A stretch of 64,000 nucleotides of DNA from Polyangiaceae bacterium (GTDB taxonomy: Bacteria; Myxococcota_A; Polyangia; Polyangiales; Polyangiaceae), in contig JADJXL010000012.1 of assembly GCA_016715885.1 (NCBI GenBank), forward strand, positions 27,812-91,811, read 5' to 3'. The position numbers and the translations under genes are program-made. Below, piece after piece: positions 26,472-35,991 of this stretch; position 1 is the stretch's first letter; each line of letters starts with the position of its first letter. A model generated the notes under the pieces. That model saw nothing but the letters and a program-made list of their open reading frames with translations. It was not told where the DNA came from and ran no database searches.

Positions 26472-26494
26472 GGCGGGGCCGGCTTGGCCCCGCC
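26472..26494. terminator. Perfect 9-bp stem hairpin, bidirectional terminator
   Basis: GGCGGGGCC (26472-26480) pairs with GGCCCCGCC (26486-26494) around a 5-base loop, midway in the 60-bp gap between the convergent lipoprotein and DHOD-like genes. The stem is very GC-rich and without a U-run. Position strongly suggests termination for both operons. Confidence 0.6.
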
Positions 26495-26516
26495 CATTAC
26501 GCGAGCCGGCCCGGCA

Positions 26517-27518
26517 TCAACCGCCGCGTCCGTGCCAACTCTGCAAAATCTCTGCGTAATTCGCTCGTTCGTAACCGCTCGGGTCCGGGCACCTCGACAA
26601 GTTCATGTTGCCCCGCATCTGATCGAGCGACTCGTATTCGTGCTCCTCGAGAAACGCTTTTACGCCGGTCATGATCTCGCGCAATCGCTCGGGTCCGTGC
26701 AAAAGCAGCGCGCTCACCATTTGCACGGCGTGCGCGCCGGCCATGACCGCCTTGATTGCGTCGAGCGGCGTGTGCACGCCACCGCTCGCGGCCAATGACA
26801 GGTTTCTCTGTCCCGAAAGCACCGCGAGCCAGCGTAGCCGCAAAAGAAGTTCGGAAGAATCCGACAAGTGAAGGCTTCTTTTGACGTCGAGCGCTTCGGG
26901 ATCGATGTCCGGCTGGTAGAACCGGTTGAAAAGCACGAGGCCATTGGCGCCTGCGCTTTCGAGCTTTCGTGCAAAATTCGGTAGCGACGAATAAAATGGC
27001 GACAGCTTCACGGCAAGCGGTATTCGAATGGCCGCGCGGACGGCGGATACGACTTCGATCGCGCGAGCTTCGACCGACATCGCATCTTCGTCAGGATACG
27101 TAGGAACCGCGTATAGGTTCAATTCGAGCGCGTTGGCACCTGCTTGCTCGATGTTCTTGGCAAATGACAACCATCCGCCGGGCGACGTGCCATTGAGCGA
27201 CGCAATGACGGGAATCGCGAGCGACGCTCGCAGTTTGCGCAATTGCTCCAAATATCGATCCGGACCCATCATGAACACTGTCGGATCCGGGAAAAACGTT
27301 CGCGCTTCGGCATAGCCCTCGGCATGACGGTACACGTGCGCATCGACGGCTGCGACTTCGCGTTCGATTTGTTCCTCGAAAAGGGAACGCATGACGATCG
27401 CCGGAGCGCCTGCATCTTCGAGCTGCCGCGCGTGGTCGAGGTCGTCGGCAAGGGGCGACGCGCCCGGCATGAAGGGATGGGCAAGCTTCAATCCCAAATA
27501 GGTCGTTTCGAGGTTCAC
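26517..27518 (-). CDS. Dihydroorotate dehydrogenase-like flavoprotein
   Basis: 333 residues, starting at a GTG that overlaps the nifJ stop (GTGA). It is a DHOD-type FMN TIM barrel: LETTYLGLKLAHPFMPGASPL, VIASLNGTSPGGW, ALELNLYAVPT, PLAVKLSPFYSS (FMN lysine), NGLVLFNRFYQPDID, SLAASGGVHTPLDAIKAVMAGAHAVQMVSALL. The C-terminal ~40 residues carry a helix rich in Glu and Asp. A true pyrimidine role is doubtful, because it is coupled to pyruvate:ferredoxin oxidoreductase rather than to pyr genes. Similar DHOD-like genes next to nifJ are known from other bacteria, but the substrate is unassigned. It may accept electrons from ferredoxin. Confidence 0.8.
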   Translation of the reverse strand: MNLETTYLGLKLAHPFMPGASPLADDLDHARQLEDAGAPAIVMRSLFEEQIEREVAAVDAHVYRHAEGYAEARTFFPDPTVFMMGPDRYLEQLRKLRASLAIPVIASLNGTSPGGWLSFAKNIEQAGANALELNLYAVPTYPDEDAMSVEARAIEVVSAVRAAIRIPLAVKLSPFYSSLPNFARKLESAGANGLVLFNRFYQPDIDPEALDVKRSLHLSDSSELLLRLRWLAVLSGQRNLSLAASGGVHTPLDAIKAVMAGAHAVQMVSALLLHGPERLREIMTGVKAFLEEHEYESLDQMRGNMNLSRCPDPSGYERANYAEILQSWHGRGG

Positions 27519-30500
27519 GAGTGCGTCTCCTCGGTTTTCGTGTTCATGGGTACCCGCAAACCCGCAAGTTGCTCGTAAACGCCTCGCCTCTCGAATGCGT
27601 TTTGCTCGGCCGCCTGCACGAGTGTTGCATATCGTTTCGGATCTTGAAGCTCGACCATACGGAATCGCCCTTCATTTTTCATGTAATCGCGCACCTTGGC
27701 CTTGATGGGCCCCGAGTCGAGCACGAGTGGTGGCTCTCCTTTGGCAATTCGGCGCGGATCGAATCGGTAAAGTGGCCATAGGCCCGATTCTACGGCAAGT
27801 TTTTGTTGTTCGGCGCCATGCGCCAAGTCGTAACCATGGGCAATGCAATGACTGTACGCGATGATCAAGCTCGGCCCAGGGTAACTCTCCGCTTCCTCGA
27901 TGGCCTTGATCGCGTGGGCGTCCTTGGCTCCCATCGCAATGCTCGCCACGTAGGCATGACCGTACGTCATCGCGAGCATTCCGAGGTCCTTTTTGGCGAT
28001 GCTCTTGCCGGCCGCAGCGAATTTCGCAGCGGCGCCAATCGGGGTCGCTTTCGATTGTTGACCGCCCGTGTTCGAATACACTTCCGTATCGAGCACGAGC
28101 AAATTCACATTGTCCGTTCCGGCGAGGACATGGTCCAGGCCGCCATACCCGATATCGTAGGCCCATCCGTCGCCGCCGATGATCCACACGCTCTTCTTGA
28201 CGAGATCGTCTGCGACGCGTTCGAGCCTTCGGGCGCGCACATCGTCCACGCGCTCGAGCTTTTGCTTGAGCATCGCCACGCGTTCGCGCTGCGCGGCAAT
28301 GCCGGATTCAGTCGATTGATCGGCTTCCACGAGGCCCTTGACCAATTCATCGCCCAGAATGCTCGACAGCGCCAAAAGCTCGGTGACGGCGACGAGCGCA
28401 CGTGCGTCGAGCCCGAGGCGCATTCCAAGGCCGAATTCAGCATTGTCTTCGAAGAGGGAATTCGACCACGCGGGACCGCGTCCTTCGGCATTCGTGCGAT
28501 AAGGCGTCGTGGGCAAGTTGCCACCATAAATGGACGTGCATCCCGTTGCATTGGCAATGACCATGCGATCGCCGAAGAGCTGCGTGACGAGCTTGATGTA
28601 AGGGGTTTCGCCGCATCCGGCGCAAGCGCCAGAGAACTCGAAGAGCGGGTCGAAGAGCTGCGAACCTTTGACGTCCAAACGAACTCGGCGTTTGTCCGGC
28701 TCGGGCAAGCCGAGGAAGAAATCGAACCCTCGACGTTCCGTCGCAAGGTGCGGCTCTTTGGGCTGCATGTCGATGGCTTTGTGGCGTGGATTGGATTTGT
28801 CCTTGGCCGGACAAACCGTCACGCAAAGCTCGCAACCCGTGCAGTCGTCGGGTGCGACTTGGATGGTATAATGTTTACCCGCTACGCCCTCGCCCTTGTC
28901 CTTGTAGGGCACGGCTTTGAAGCTGTCGGGTGCATCCGCGAGCGCTGCGACGTCGAAAACTTTGGCGCGAATGGCGGCATGTGGGCACATGAGGGCGCAT
29001 TTGTTGCATTGAATGCAGATGCTGGAATCCCATATCGGAATTTTCAGCGCGATGCCGCGCTTTTCCCATTGCGTCGTTCCAAGGGGCCACGTGCCATCTG
29101 GCGGGAAAGCGCTCACGGGAAGCAGGTCGCCTTTGCCTGCAAGAATCGTTGCGGTGACGCGCTGCACGAAGTCGGGCGCATGTGCAGGCACGATGGGCGG
29201 GCGCTGCCGAGCAGCCGATGGTGCGGCTGGAACCGTGACTTCGTGAAGCCGAGCCAGGGCGTTGTCGATGGCCAAATGGTTTTTCCGGACGACCTCTTCG
29301 CCACGTTTCTTGTATGCTTTTTCGGCGGACGCCTTGATTCGAGCAATCGCTTCATCGCGCGGGAGCACGCCGGAAAGCGCAAAGAAACAAACCTGCATGA
29401 CGGTGCTGATGTGCCGTCCAAGACCGCTGTCTTCCGCTACGCGATAGGCATCGATGATGAAAAACCTCAAGTGCTTGCTGCAGATGGCTTCCTGTACTTC
29501 ACGAGGCAACGTATCCCAAACCTCGCTGGGATCGTGGTGCGAATTGAGCAGAAACGTCGCGCCCTCGTCGGCGTGCGCCAGCATGTCGAAGCGGTCGAGG
29601 AATTGCGGTTGATGACAGGCGACGAAGCCGGCTTTTTTCACGAGATACGCGGATCGAATGCGGCGCGGGCCGAAACGCAGGTGTGAAACCGTGACGGTGC
29701 CGGACTTTTTCGAGTCATAAACGAAAAAACCTTGGGCAAAGTTGGGTGTTTCTTCCCCAATGATTTTGATCGATTGTTTGTTGCTGCCGACGGTGCCATC
29801 CGAACCGAGCCCGAAAAAAACCGCCCGCACGACGTCCTTCTTTTCGATGTCGAGCTCGGAGTCCCATGGCAGTGATCGATGCGTGACGTCGTCCACGATG
29901 CCGATCGTAAAATGATTTCGAGGTTTTGGTCTTGCGAGCTCATCGAAGACCGACATGATCATGGCTGGCGTAACTTCTTTTGACGACAAACCATATCGTC
30001 CGCCGACGACGCGAATGTCACGATCGAGAAACCCTTCCGCGCGAGCTTCGGCGACGGCGGTCGTCACGTCGAGGTACAGTGGTTCTCCAATCGCCCCGGG
30101 CTCTTTCGTGCGATCGAGGACTCCGAGGATACGCGCGGTTTTTGGTAATGCCGAAATCATCGCGCGAACATCGAATGGTCTGTAAAGACGAACCTTTACA
30201 ATGCCCACTTTTTCGCCGCGGTCATTCAGATGTTCGACCGTTTCGTGGGCTGTTTCTGCGGCGGAACCCATGAGCACCAGCACGCGTTCGGCTTCCGGGT
30301 GTCCCACATAATCGAATAGCTTGTAGGCGCGACCCGTGCGTGCAGCGAACCGATCCATCACTTGCTGCGTGATTTCGGCGCAAGCATCGTAAAACGGATT
30401 CGATGCTTCCCGAGCTTGAAAAAACACGTCTGGGTTTTGCGCCGTTCCGCGCAGAACGGGTTTGTCAGGGGAGAGTGCGCGAGCGCGATGGGCGGCGAGG

Positions 30501-31105
30501 AGCTCGTCATTGTAAAGCGCTCGGAGGTCGTCATCCGAAAGGGTCTCGATTTTCGTAATTTCCGCCGACGTGCGAAAACCGTCGAAGAAATGCAAATACG
30601 GAATGCGTGCTTCGAGCGTTGCGGCGTGGGCGATTGCAGCGAGGTCCTGTGCTTCTTGTCCCGAGCTCGAACAAAGCAAGGCAAACCCCGTTTGCCTGCA
30701 AGCCATGACATCGGAATGATCGCAAAAGATGCTCAGCGCGTGGGAGGCTACCGTTCGTGCGGCGACATGAATGACGCAGGAATTCAATTCTCCCGCAATT
30801 TTGTACATGTTCGGAATCATGAGGAGAAGGCCCTGCGACGCGGTGAACGTCGTCGTCAGAGCGCCCGTTTGCAGCGCCCCGTGGACTGCGCCGGCGGCGC
30901 CGCCTTCGGACTGCATTTGCACGATTCGCGGGACGGCTCCCCAGAGGTTTTTCTGGCCATCGGTCGACCATTGATCGCTGAATTCGCCCATCGACGACGC
31001 AGGCGTGATGGGGTAAATGGCAATGACTTCACTCGATCGATGTGCGACGGACGCGACTGCTTCGTTGGCATCGATCGTGGCAATCGTGGTTTGTTCTGTG
31101 CTCAC
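27515..31105 (-). CDS. nifJ: Pyruvate:ferredoxin (flavodoxin) oxidoreductase
   Basis: About 1,196 residues from a GTG at 31105 with GGAG about 10 bases before it; longer starts add an Arg/Pro-rich stretch unlike the family. All single-chain PFOR domains are present in order. These are the pyrimidine-binding domain (IDANEAVASVAHRSSEVIAIYPITPAS), the transketolase-like and CoA-binding parts, and two ferredoxin-like [4Fe-4S] sites (CIQCNKCALMCP; CTGCELCVTVCPAK). They end with the proximal cluster and TPP domain (GACAGCGETPYIKL, GDGWAYDIGYGGLDHVL, NTGGQQSKATP). It converts pyruvate + CoA to acetyl-CoA + CO2 with reduced ferredoxin, usually under low oxygen. It sits near the purine locus and could consume pyruvate made there. 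Confidence 0.95.
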   Translation of the reverse strand: MSTEQTTIATIDANEAVASVAHRSSEVIAIYPITPASSMGEFSDQWSTDGQKNLWGAVPRIVQMQSEGGAAGAVHGALQTGALTTTFTASQGLLLMIPNMYKIAGELNSCVIHVAARTVASHALSIFCDHSDVMACRQTGFALLCSSSGQEAQDLAAIAHAATLEARIPYLHFFDGFRTSAEITKIETLSDDDLRALYNDELLAAHRARALSPDKPVLRGTAQNPDVFFQAREASNPFYDACAEITQQVMDRFAARTGRAYKLFDYVGHPEAERVLVLMGSAAETAHETVEHLNDRGEKVGIVKVRLYRPFDVRAMISALPKTARILGVLDRTKEPGAIGEPLYLDVTTAVAEARAEGFLDRDIRVVGGRYGLSSKEVTPAMIMSVFDELARPKPRNHFTIGIVDDVTHRSLPWDSELDIEKKDVVRAVFFGLGSDGTVGSNKQSIKIIGEETPNFAQGFFVYDSKKSGTVTVSHLRFGPRRIRSAYLVKKAGFVACHQPQFLDRFDMLAHADEGATFLLNSHHDPSEVWDTLPREVQEAICSKHLRFFIIDAYRVAEDSGLGRHISTVMQVCFFALSGVLPRDEAIARIKASAEKAYKKRGEEVVRKNHLAIDNALARLHEVTVPAAPSAARQRPPIVPAHAPDFVQRVTATILAGKGDLLPVSAFPPDGTWPLGTTQWEKRGIALKIPIWDSSICIQCNKCALMCPHAAIRAKVFDVAALADAPDSFKAVPYKDKGEGVAGKHYTIQVAPDDCTGCELCVTVCPAKDKSNPRHKAIDMQPKEPHLATERRGFDFFLGLPEPDKRRVRLDVKGSQLFDPLFEFSGACAGCGETPYIKLVTQLFGDRMVIANATGCTSIYGGNLPTTPYRTNAEGRGPAWSNSLFEDNAEFGLGMRLGLDARALVAVTELLALSSILGDELVKGLVEADQSTESGIAAQRERVAMLKQKLERVDDVRARRLERVADDLVKKSVWIIGGDGWAYDIGYGGLDHVLAGTDNVNLLVLDTEVYSNTGGQQSKATPIGAAAKFAAAGKSIAKKDLGMLAMTYGHAYVASIAMGAKDAHAIKAIEEAESYPGPSLIIAYSHCIAHGYDLAHGAEQQKLAVESGLWPLYRFDPRRIAKGEPPLVLDSGPIKAKVRDYMKNEGRFRMVELQDPKRYATLVQAAEQNAFERRGVYEQLAGLRVPMNTKTEETHS

Positions 31106-31290
31106 GAGGTCGGCTCCAGGAGGGGTGATGCGGGTGCGCGGCGCGCATTCTGCGTGCGGGCGCAAGGCGTGCGCGTATCGCGTGTGCTTTGGGTGATATC
31201 GATGGGGAGGTCGGTCGAGCGATGGCACGGCGTGATGCGGAAGTGCATCTCGCGTGCCAAATGCGAGCGCAAGCGGTCAGCGGGCACTCG

Positions 31291-31785
31291 TCATTCTACC
31301 AGCAACTTGGTCATGGCGAAAGCGGGCTGTCTGCCGCGATAGAATTCGGGGATTTCGAGCGTCACCTGATAACCACACGACCCGAAGAGAACGAGGGCTG
31401 GGCGGTTTGCGCGAGCCGTGTTGAGGGTCATGCAAACGGCACCGTATTCGCATGCGAGCGTCTCTGCACTGGCAAGCACGACTTGACCGATTCCACTTCG
31501 ACGAGCGTCCTTTTGGACGGCAATGGCATCGAGATGCGCGATGACGGGGCGCGGCCAAGGTCCGAAGGGCCGGCCGAGGGCTTCGAAGGTGACGATTGCG
31601 AACCCCAGCCTGTTGTCGTTTTTTTCCGCGACCAGCGTTCGTGCCGAGCGCCCGTGCAGCATTGCCATGATCGACTGCCGTGGAGCGTGCGACCATCGCG
31701 CGAACGAGTCGTGCGCAACGTCGCGAATGAAGTCGTCGTCGTCCGGTCGGCGAAGGCGTACGGTCAATAGACCCGTCGTTCCCAT
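31291..31785 (-). CDS. GNAT-family N-acetyltransferase
   Basis: About 164 residues from the ATG at 31785; an earlier in-frame start at 31881 would add 32 residues without family similarity. The acetyl-CoA-binding region is VIAHLDAIAVQKDARRSGIGQVVLASAE (Q/R-x-x-G-x-G/A form: RRSGIGQ). C-terminal motif: NTARANRPALVLFGSCGYQVT. The N-terminus (VRLRRPDDDDFIRDVAHDSFARW) is typical of GNATs. The substrate is unknown. It is transcribed in the direction of nifJ but lies 185 bp upstream, so co-transcription is uncertain. The divergent 287-bp gap to the next gene contains nothing I could assign. Confidence 0.75.
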   Translation of the reverse strand: MGTTGLLTVRLRRPDDDDFIRDVAHDSFARWSHAPRQSIMAMLHGRSARTLVAEKNDNRLGFAIVTFEALGRPFGPWPRPVIAHLDAIAVQKDARRSGIGQVVLASAETLACEYGAVCMTLNTARANRPALVLFGSCGYQVTLEIPEFYRGRQPAFAMTKLLVE

Positions 31786-32072
31786 CCTGGCACTGTAGAT
31801 CGAGATGATTGGAAATGAAATAGCAAACGCGTGCCACTGGATTCCGTGCGCGGTGCAAGCGCCGGGCATCGGCGTGCCCAAGTCGATATTTTTCTTGCGC
31901 CGCCTAAAACTTTCTGCTACCTGTGGCGCGGGTGCTGAGGGGTGCCCATCCGCCGGAAAGAAGTTTTCACCCTCGCGTCATGGCGGTCTGTCGAAATATC
32001 GGGCGTGAGCAGATAAATCGATGGACTGTTCGGGTCGACGGTTTGCGATGTTCCTCGGGCCGGAGGGAGCGG

Positions 32073-32621
32073 GTGACGGCCAAAACCGAGGTGAACGCAA
32101 TGGTCGATCCCATTCAAGAGATCAAGGTTAGAGCCGAAATCCTGCAGAAACGCATCGAAAACGGCGATGCGCCGTCGATTGCGCGTCTTCGTGCGCTGCC
32201 CGAGTTGCGTAAAGCAACTGCCGAAGTGCTTCGAGAATTCGTGGCGACGATTCAGCGCAAGCATTGCTTCGCCGTCGTATCGCGGGAACTCGGCTTTTCG
32301 GGGTATCCGCACGCGCAACGTGTTCTTTCGGGCGACGAAGCCGAAGGCGACTTTGGGACGATGCTGTACCCGGCCCGATGCGGCGCGCTGAATCATTGGT
32401 ACGCGCAATATGAAGAAGCGTGCGATTTGCGACGCGAGATCAATGGCTACTTGCTCGCGTACAAGCGCCATTTCTTCATCGCCGACGGTTATTTCGTCGA
32501 CAATCTCGGACTCGATCCGTCGGATCCCGATTGGGATTCAATCGGTCGAGATTGGGTAAAACCCCGAGATCCCGTCGCTCGGCGCCGCCTCTACGGTAAG
32601 CTCATCTGCGCATCCGGCTGA
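32073..32621 (+). CDS. Conserved-looking protein of unknown function
   Basis: About 182 residues. A CGGAGGGA site at 32061-32068 fits the GTG at 32073 well; an ATG nine codons later is an alternative. The protein is soluble and charged, with a helical N-terminus (IQEIKVRAEILQKRI, ALPELRKATAEVLREFV). The central part is KHCFAVVSRELGFSGYPHAQRVL, followed by aromatic-rich stretches (LNHWYAQYEEACDLRREINGYLL). The CFAVVSRELGFSGY stretch looks like a small helix-turn-helix-like fold, but I cannot name the family. It precedes the VOC-domain gene by about 70 bp and may be unrelated to tyrosine catabolism. Confidence 0.55.
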   Translation: MTAKTEVNAMVDPIQEIKVRAEILQKRIENGDAPSIARLRALPELRKATAEVLREFVATIQRKHCFAVVSRELGFSGYPHAQRVLSGDEAEGDFGTMLYPARCGALNHWYAQYEEACDLRREINGYLLAYKRHFFIADGYFVDNLGLDPSDPDWDSIGRDWVKPRDPVARRRLYGKLICASG

Positions 32622-32690
32622 GCTTCTTCGGCCATCCACATTTCGCACGGCGCTTGCCCCGGTGGTCGTTTTCGACTATCGTGGCGCGCC

Positions 32691-33107
32691 GTGCCGAAAC
32701 CTTTCCATTACGCCTTTCCTGTCGTCGATCTTGCCTCCACGCGTCGCTTCTACGGCGAGCTGCTCGGCTGCACCGAGGGTCGCAGCACCGAAACGTGGGT
32801 CGACTTTGATTTTTTTGGTAACCAAATATCGGCGCATGTTTCGGCCGAGATGCCTCGGCAAGTCGCCCACGGCCATGTCGACGGCATCGAAGTCCCCATT
32901 CCACACTTCGGTGCGATCCTCGATTGGGACGAATTCGATGTGCTTGCAAAGCGGCTGGAGACCGCCCATATTTCTTTCGTGATCAGTCCACGTGTTCGGT
33001 TCGTGGGGCAGCCCGGTGAACAAGCCACGATGTTCCTTTGCGATTTCAGTGGGAATCCGATGGAATTCAAAGCATTCAGGCATCCCGAAAACGTATTCGC
33101 GAGCTGA
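32691..33107 (+). CDS. VOC-superfamily (glyoxalase/bleomycin-resistance-like) protein
   Basis: 138 residues, starting at GTG 32691. Paired beta-alpha-beta-beta-beta modules typical of vicinal-oxygen-chelate proteins are visible: FHYAFPVVDLASTRRFYGELLGC at the start and DFSGNPMEFKAFRHPENV at the end, with the central IPHFGAILDWDEFDVLAKRL. The metal-ligand pattern H...H/E...E is partly present (H6 and the E in NPMEFK). Substrate unknown. It lies ~95 bp upstream of the fumarylacetoacetase gene on the same strand. A role in aromatic or aldehyde metabolism would fit but is not shown by sequence. Confidence 0.8.
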   Translation: MPKPFHYAFPVVDLASTRRFYGELLGCTEGRSTETWVDFDFFGNQISAHVSAEMPRQVAHGHVDGIEVPIPHFGAILDWDEFDVLAKRLETAHISFVISPRVRFVGQPGEQATMFLCDFSGNPMEFKAFRHPENVFAS

Positions 33108-33202
33108 ACGGAGTTTTTTCCGCATCGAGCGATATTTCGCGCTTCGCTGAGCTTGCAGGTTCGCGGAGCCTCTGCTACGTGCCGTTTGGCAAAAGAGGCA
33201 CC

Positions 33203-34176
<974 letters not shown>

Positions 34177-34180
<4 letters not shown>

Positions 34181-34827
34181 AGCTTTACGGATATTGGCGC
34201 AGCTCGGCGAGTTACCGCGTACGAATCGCGCTTCATCACAAGTCGATTCCGTTCGAATACGTTCCGATCAATTTGATCCAAAATGGCGGCGAGCAGCACG
34301 GGGAGGAATATCGCGCCAAGAACCCGATGGAGCAAGTACCGATTTTGGAATTCGAGGACAATGGCGTTTTGCGGCGCCTCGGGCAATCGATTGCCATTAT
34401 CGAATGGCTCGAAGAGAGTTTTCCAGCGGCGCCGCTCTTGCCGACCGATCGTTATCTGCGGGCGCGTGCGCGGCAGCTTGCGGAGACCATCAATTCGGGG
34501 ATTCAGCCGTTTCAGAATTTGACGATGCGGGCCATCGTAAAGAACGAGCTGCGTGGTGACGATGTGGCCGTAGCGCGCCGATTCATCGAAAAAGGGCTTC
34601 GTGCATACGAAATTCTGGCGACGGACGTGGCGGGTGCGTTCTCCGTAGGGGATGCGCCGTCGATGGCCGATGCGTGTCTCGTGCCGCAGCTTTATAGCGC
34701 ACGGTCGCTTGGCATTGACGTAACGGCATATCCGCTTTTGTCGACGATTGAACAGCAGTGCAATGAACTTCCCGGATTCCAGGCGGCTCATCCGGAAAAA
34801 CAGGTTGACGCGCAACGAACGGCGTGA
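34177..34827 (+). CDS. maiA: Maleylacetoacetate isomerase (zeta-class GST)
   Basis: 216 residues; the ATG overlaps the fahA stop. The N-terminal thioredoxin-like domain has the zeta-GST signature YWRSSASYRVRIALHHKSI with the active-site SSxS-type Ser-Ser-Ala-Ser, then KNPMEQVPILEFEDNGVLRRLGQSIAIIEWLEE. The C-terminal helical domain shows INSGIQPFQNL and GAFSVGDAPSMADACLVPQLYSA. It isomerises maleylacetoacetate to fumarylacetoacetate with glutathione as cofactor. It stands between fahA and hpd in the same operon, so the identification rests on both motif and context. Length is normal for the family. Confidence 0.95.
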
Positions 34828-34839
34828 AAGGATTTTGTC

Positions 34840-35991
34840 ATGGCCAACGTCGAGTCCCTTGGAATCAAACGGATCGAGGCACTTCATTATTACGTGCGAG
34901 ACCTCGAGCGCAGCCGCAAGTTTTACGTTGAAAAACTAGATTTTCAGGAAATCGCGCATTCGAGCGCAGCGCTGGAACAGGCGGCTCGGCAGCGATCGGT
35001 CGTATTTCAGGCGGGCGAATGCATGATCGTGTGTTCGGCGCCGATGGGCGAAGGCGGGCGGGCGGCTCGGTATTTGCGCAAGCATCCGGATGGTGTGGGT
35101 ACGTTGATTTTCGAGGTGGAGGACATCGAGCGAGCGTTTCGGCTTCTCGATGGGCGCGGCGGTACGCCAATTGACGCAATCGTGCGGGACAGGGACGCGA
35201 ATGGAGAATTTGCGTCGTTTTCGATTACGACACCTTTCGGGGACACGACGTTTCGTTTCGTCGAACGCAAAGGATATCGCGCTCTTTTTCCAGGCGCCGA
35301 GCATTACGCGAGCCCGACGGGTGGGAAGAATCGCCTCGGTTTTACGCATTTCGATCACGTCACGTCGAACTTTCAGACGATGGCTCCCGCGCTGCTCTGG
35401 ATGGAGCACGTGCTTGGTTTCGAGCGGTTTTGGGACATTCAGTTTCACACCGACGATGTTGCCAAAGGAGGCGATCATGGTTCGGGATTGCGTTCGGCGG
35501 TCATGTGGGATCCGCGCTCGGGCGTGAAGTTTGCCAACAACGAGCCCTATCGGCCTTATTTCAAGAGCTCGCAGATCAACATCTTCAATGAAGAGCATCG
35601 GGGCGATGGCGTGCAGCACGTGGCGCTCGCGGTGACGGACATCGTTTCGGCCGTGCGGGAGATGCGAAACCGCGGTGTTCAATTCATGCCGACGCCGGGC
35701 ACGTATTACGATATGCTTCCGCAAAGGCTACGGTCGCTCGGTGTAGAGAAGATCGACGAATCTGCGGACGATTTGCGGGCGCTCGAGATCCTGGTCGACG
35801 GCGAAGGACCTGGGAAGTACCTTTTGCAGATATTCCTCAAGGAATCGGCGGGCACGCACGGGGATCCTTCGGCTGGGCCGTTTTTTTATGAAATCATCCA
35901 GCGCAAGGGTGATCGGGGATTCGGCGGCGGCAATTTCCGCGCGCTTTTCGAGAGCATCGAACGACGGCAGAAGGTGGAGGAGCAGTCGTGA
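34840..35991 (+). CDS. hpd: 4-hydroxyphenylpyruvate dioxygenase
   Basis: 383 residues with two VOC-type domains. The N-terminal domain begins IEALHYYVRDLERSRKFYVEKLDF. The C-terminal catalytic domain carries the iron ligands in HFDHVTSN, GVQHVALAV and YLLQIFLKE, plus the FYEIIQRKGDRGFGGGNFRALFESIE tail typical of HPPD. It converts 4-hydroxyphenylpyruvate to homogentisate with O2 and Fe(II). The gene sits 12 bp after maiA and overlaps hmgA by GTGA. Together with the neighbours it makes a complete route from 4-hydroxyphenylpyruvate to fumarate and acetoacetate; a transaminase would be elsewhere. Confidence 0.96.
   Translation: MANVESLGIKRIEALHYYVRDLERSRKFYVEKLDFQEIAHSSAALEQAARQRSVVFQAGECMIVCSAPMGEGGRAARYLRKHPDGVGTLIFEVEDIERAFRLLDGRGGTPIDAIVRDRDANGEFASFSITTPFGDTTFRFVERKGYRALFPGAEHYASPTGGKNRLGFTHFDHVTSNFQTMAPALLWMEHVLGFERFWDIQFHTDDVAKGGDHGSGLRSAVMWDPRSGVKFANNEPYRPYFKSSQINIFNEEHRGDGVQHVALAVTDIVSAVREMRNRGVQFMPTPGTYYDMLPQRLRSLGVEKIDESADDLRALEILVDGEGPGKYLLQIFLKESAGTHGDPSAGPFFYEIIQRKGDRGFGGGNFRALFESIERRQKVEEQS

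Noticed and set aside
27803..29686. A long open frame antisense to nifJ
   Set aside because: It is the mirror of high-GC nifJ codons; it has no ribosome site, no protein family features and lies fully opposite a well-supported enzyme.
32073..32621. Gene at 32073 as part of the tyrosine operon
   Set aside because: It has no similarity to aromatic-catabolism genes and is separated from fahA by the VOC-domain gene and gaps of ~70 and ~95 bp, so it is listed as unknown.
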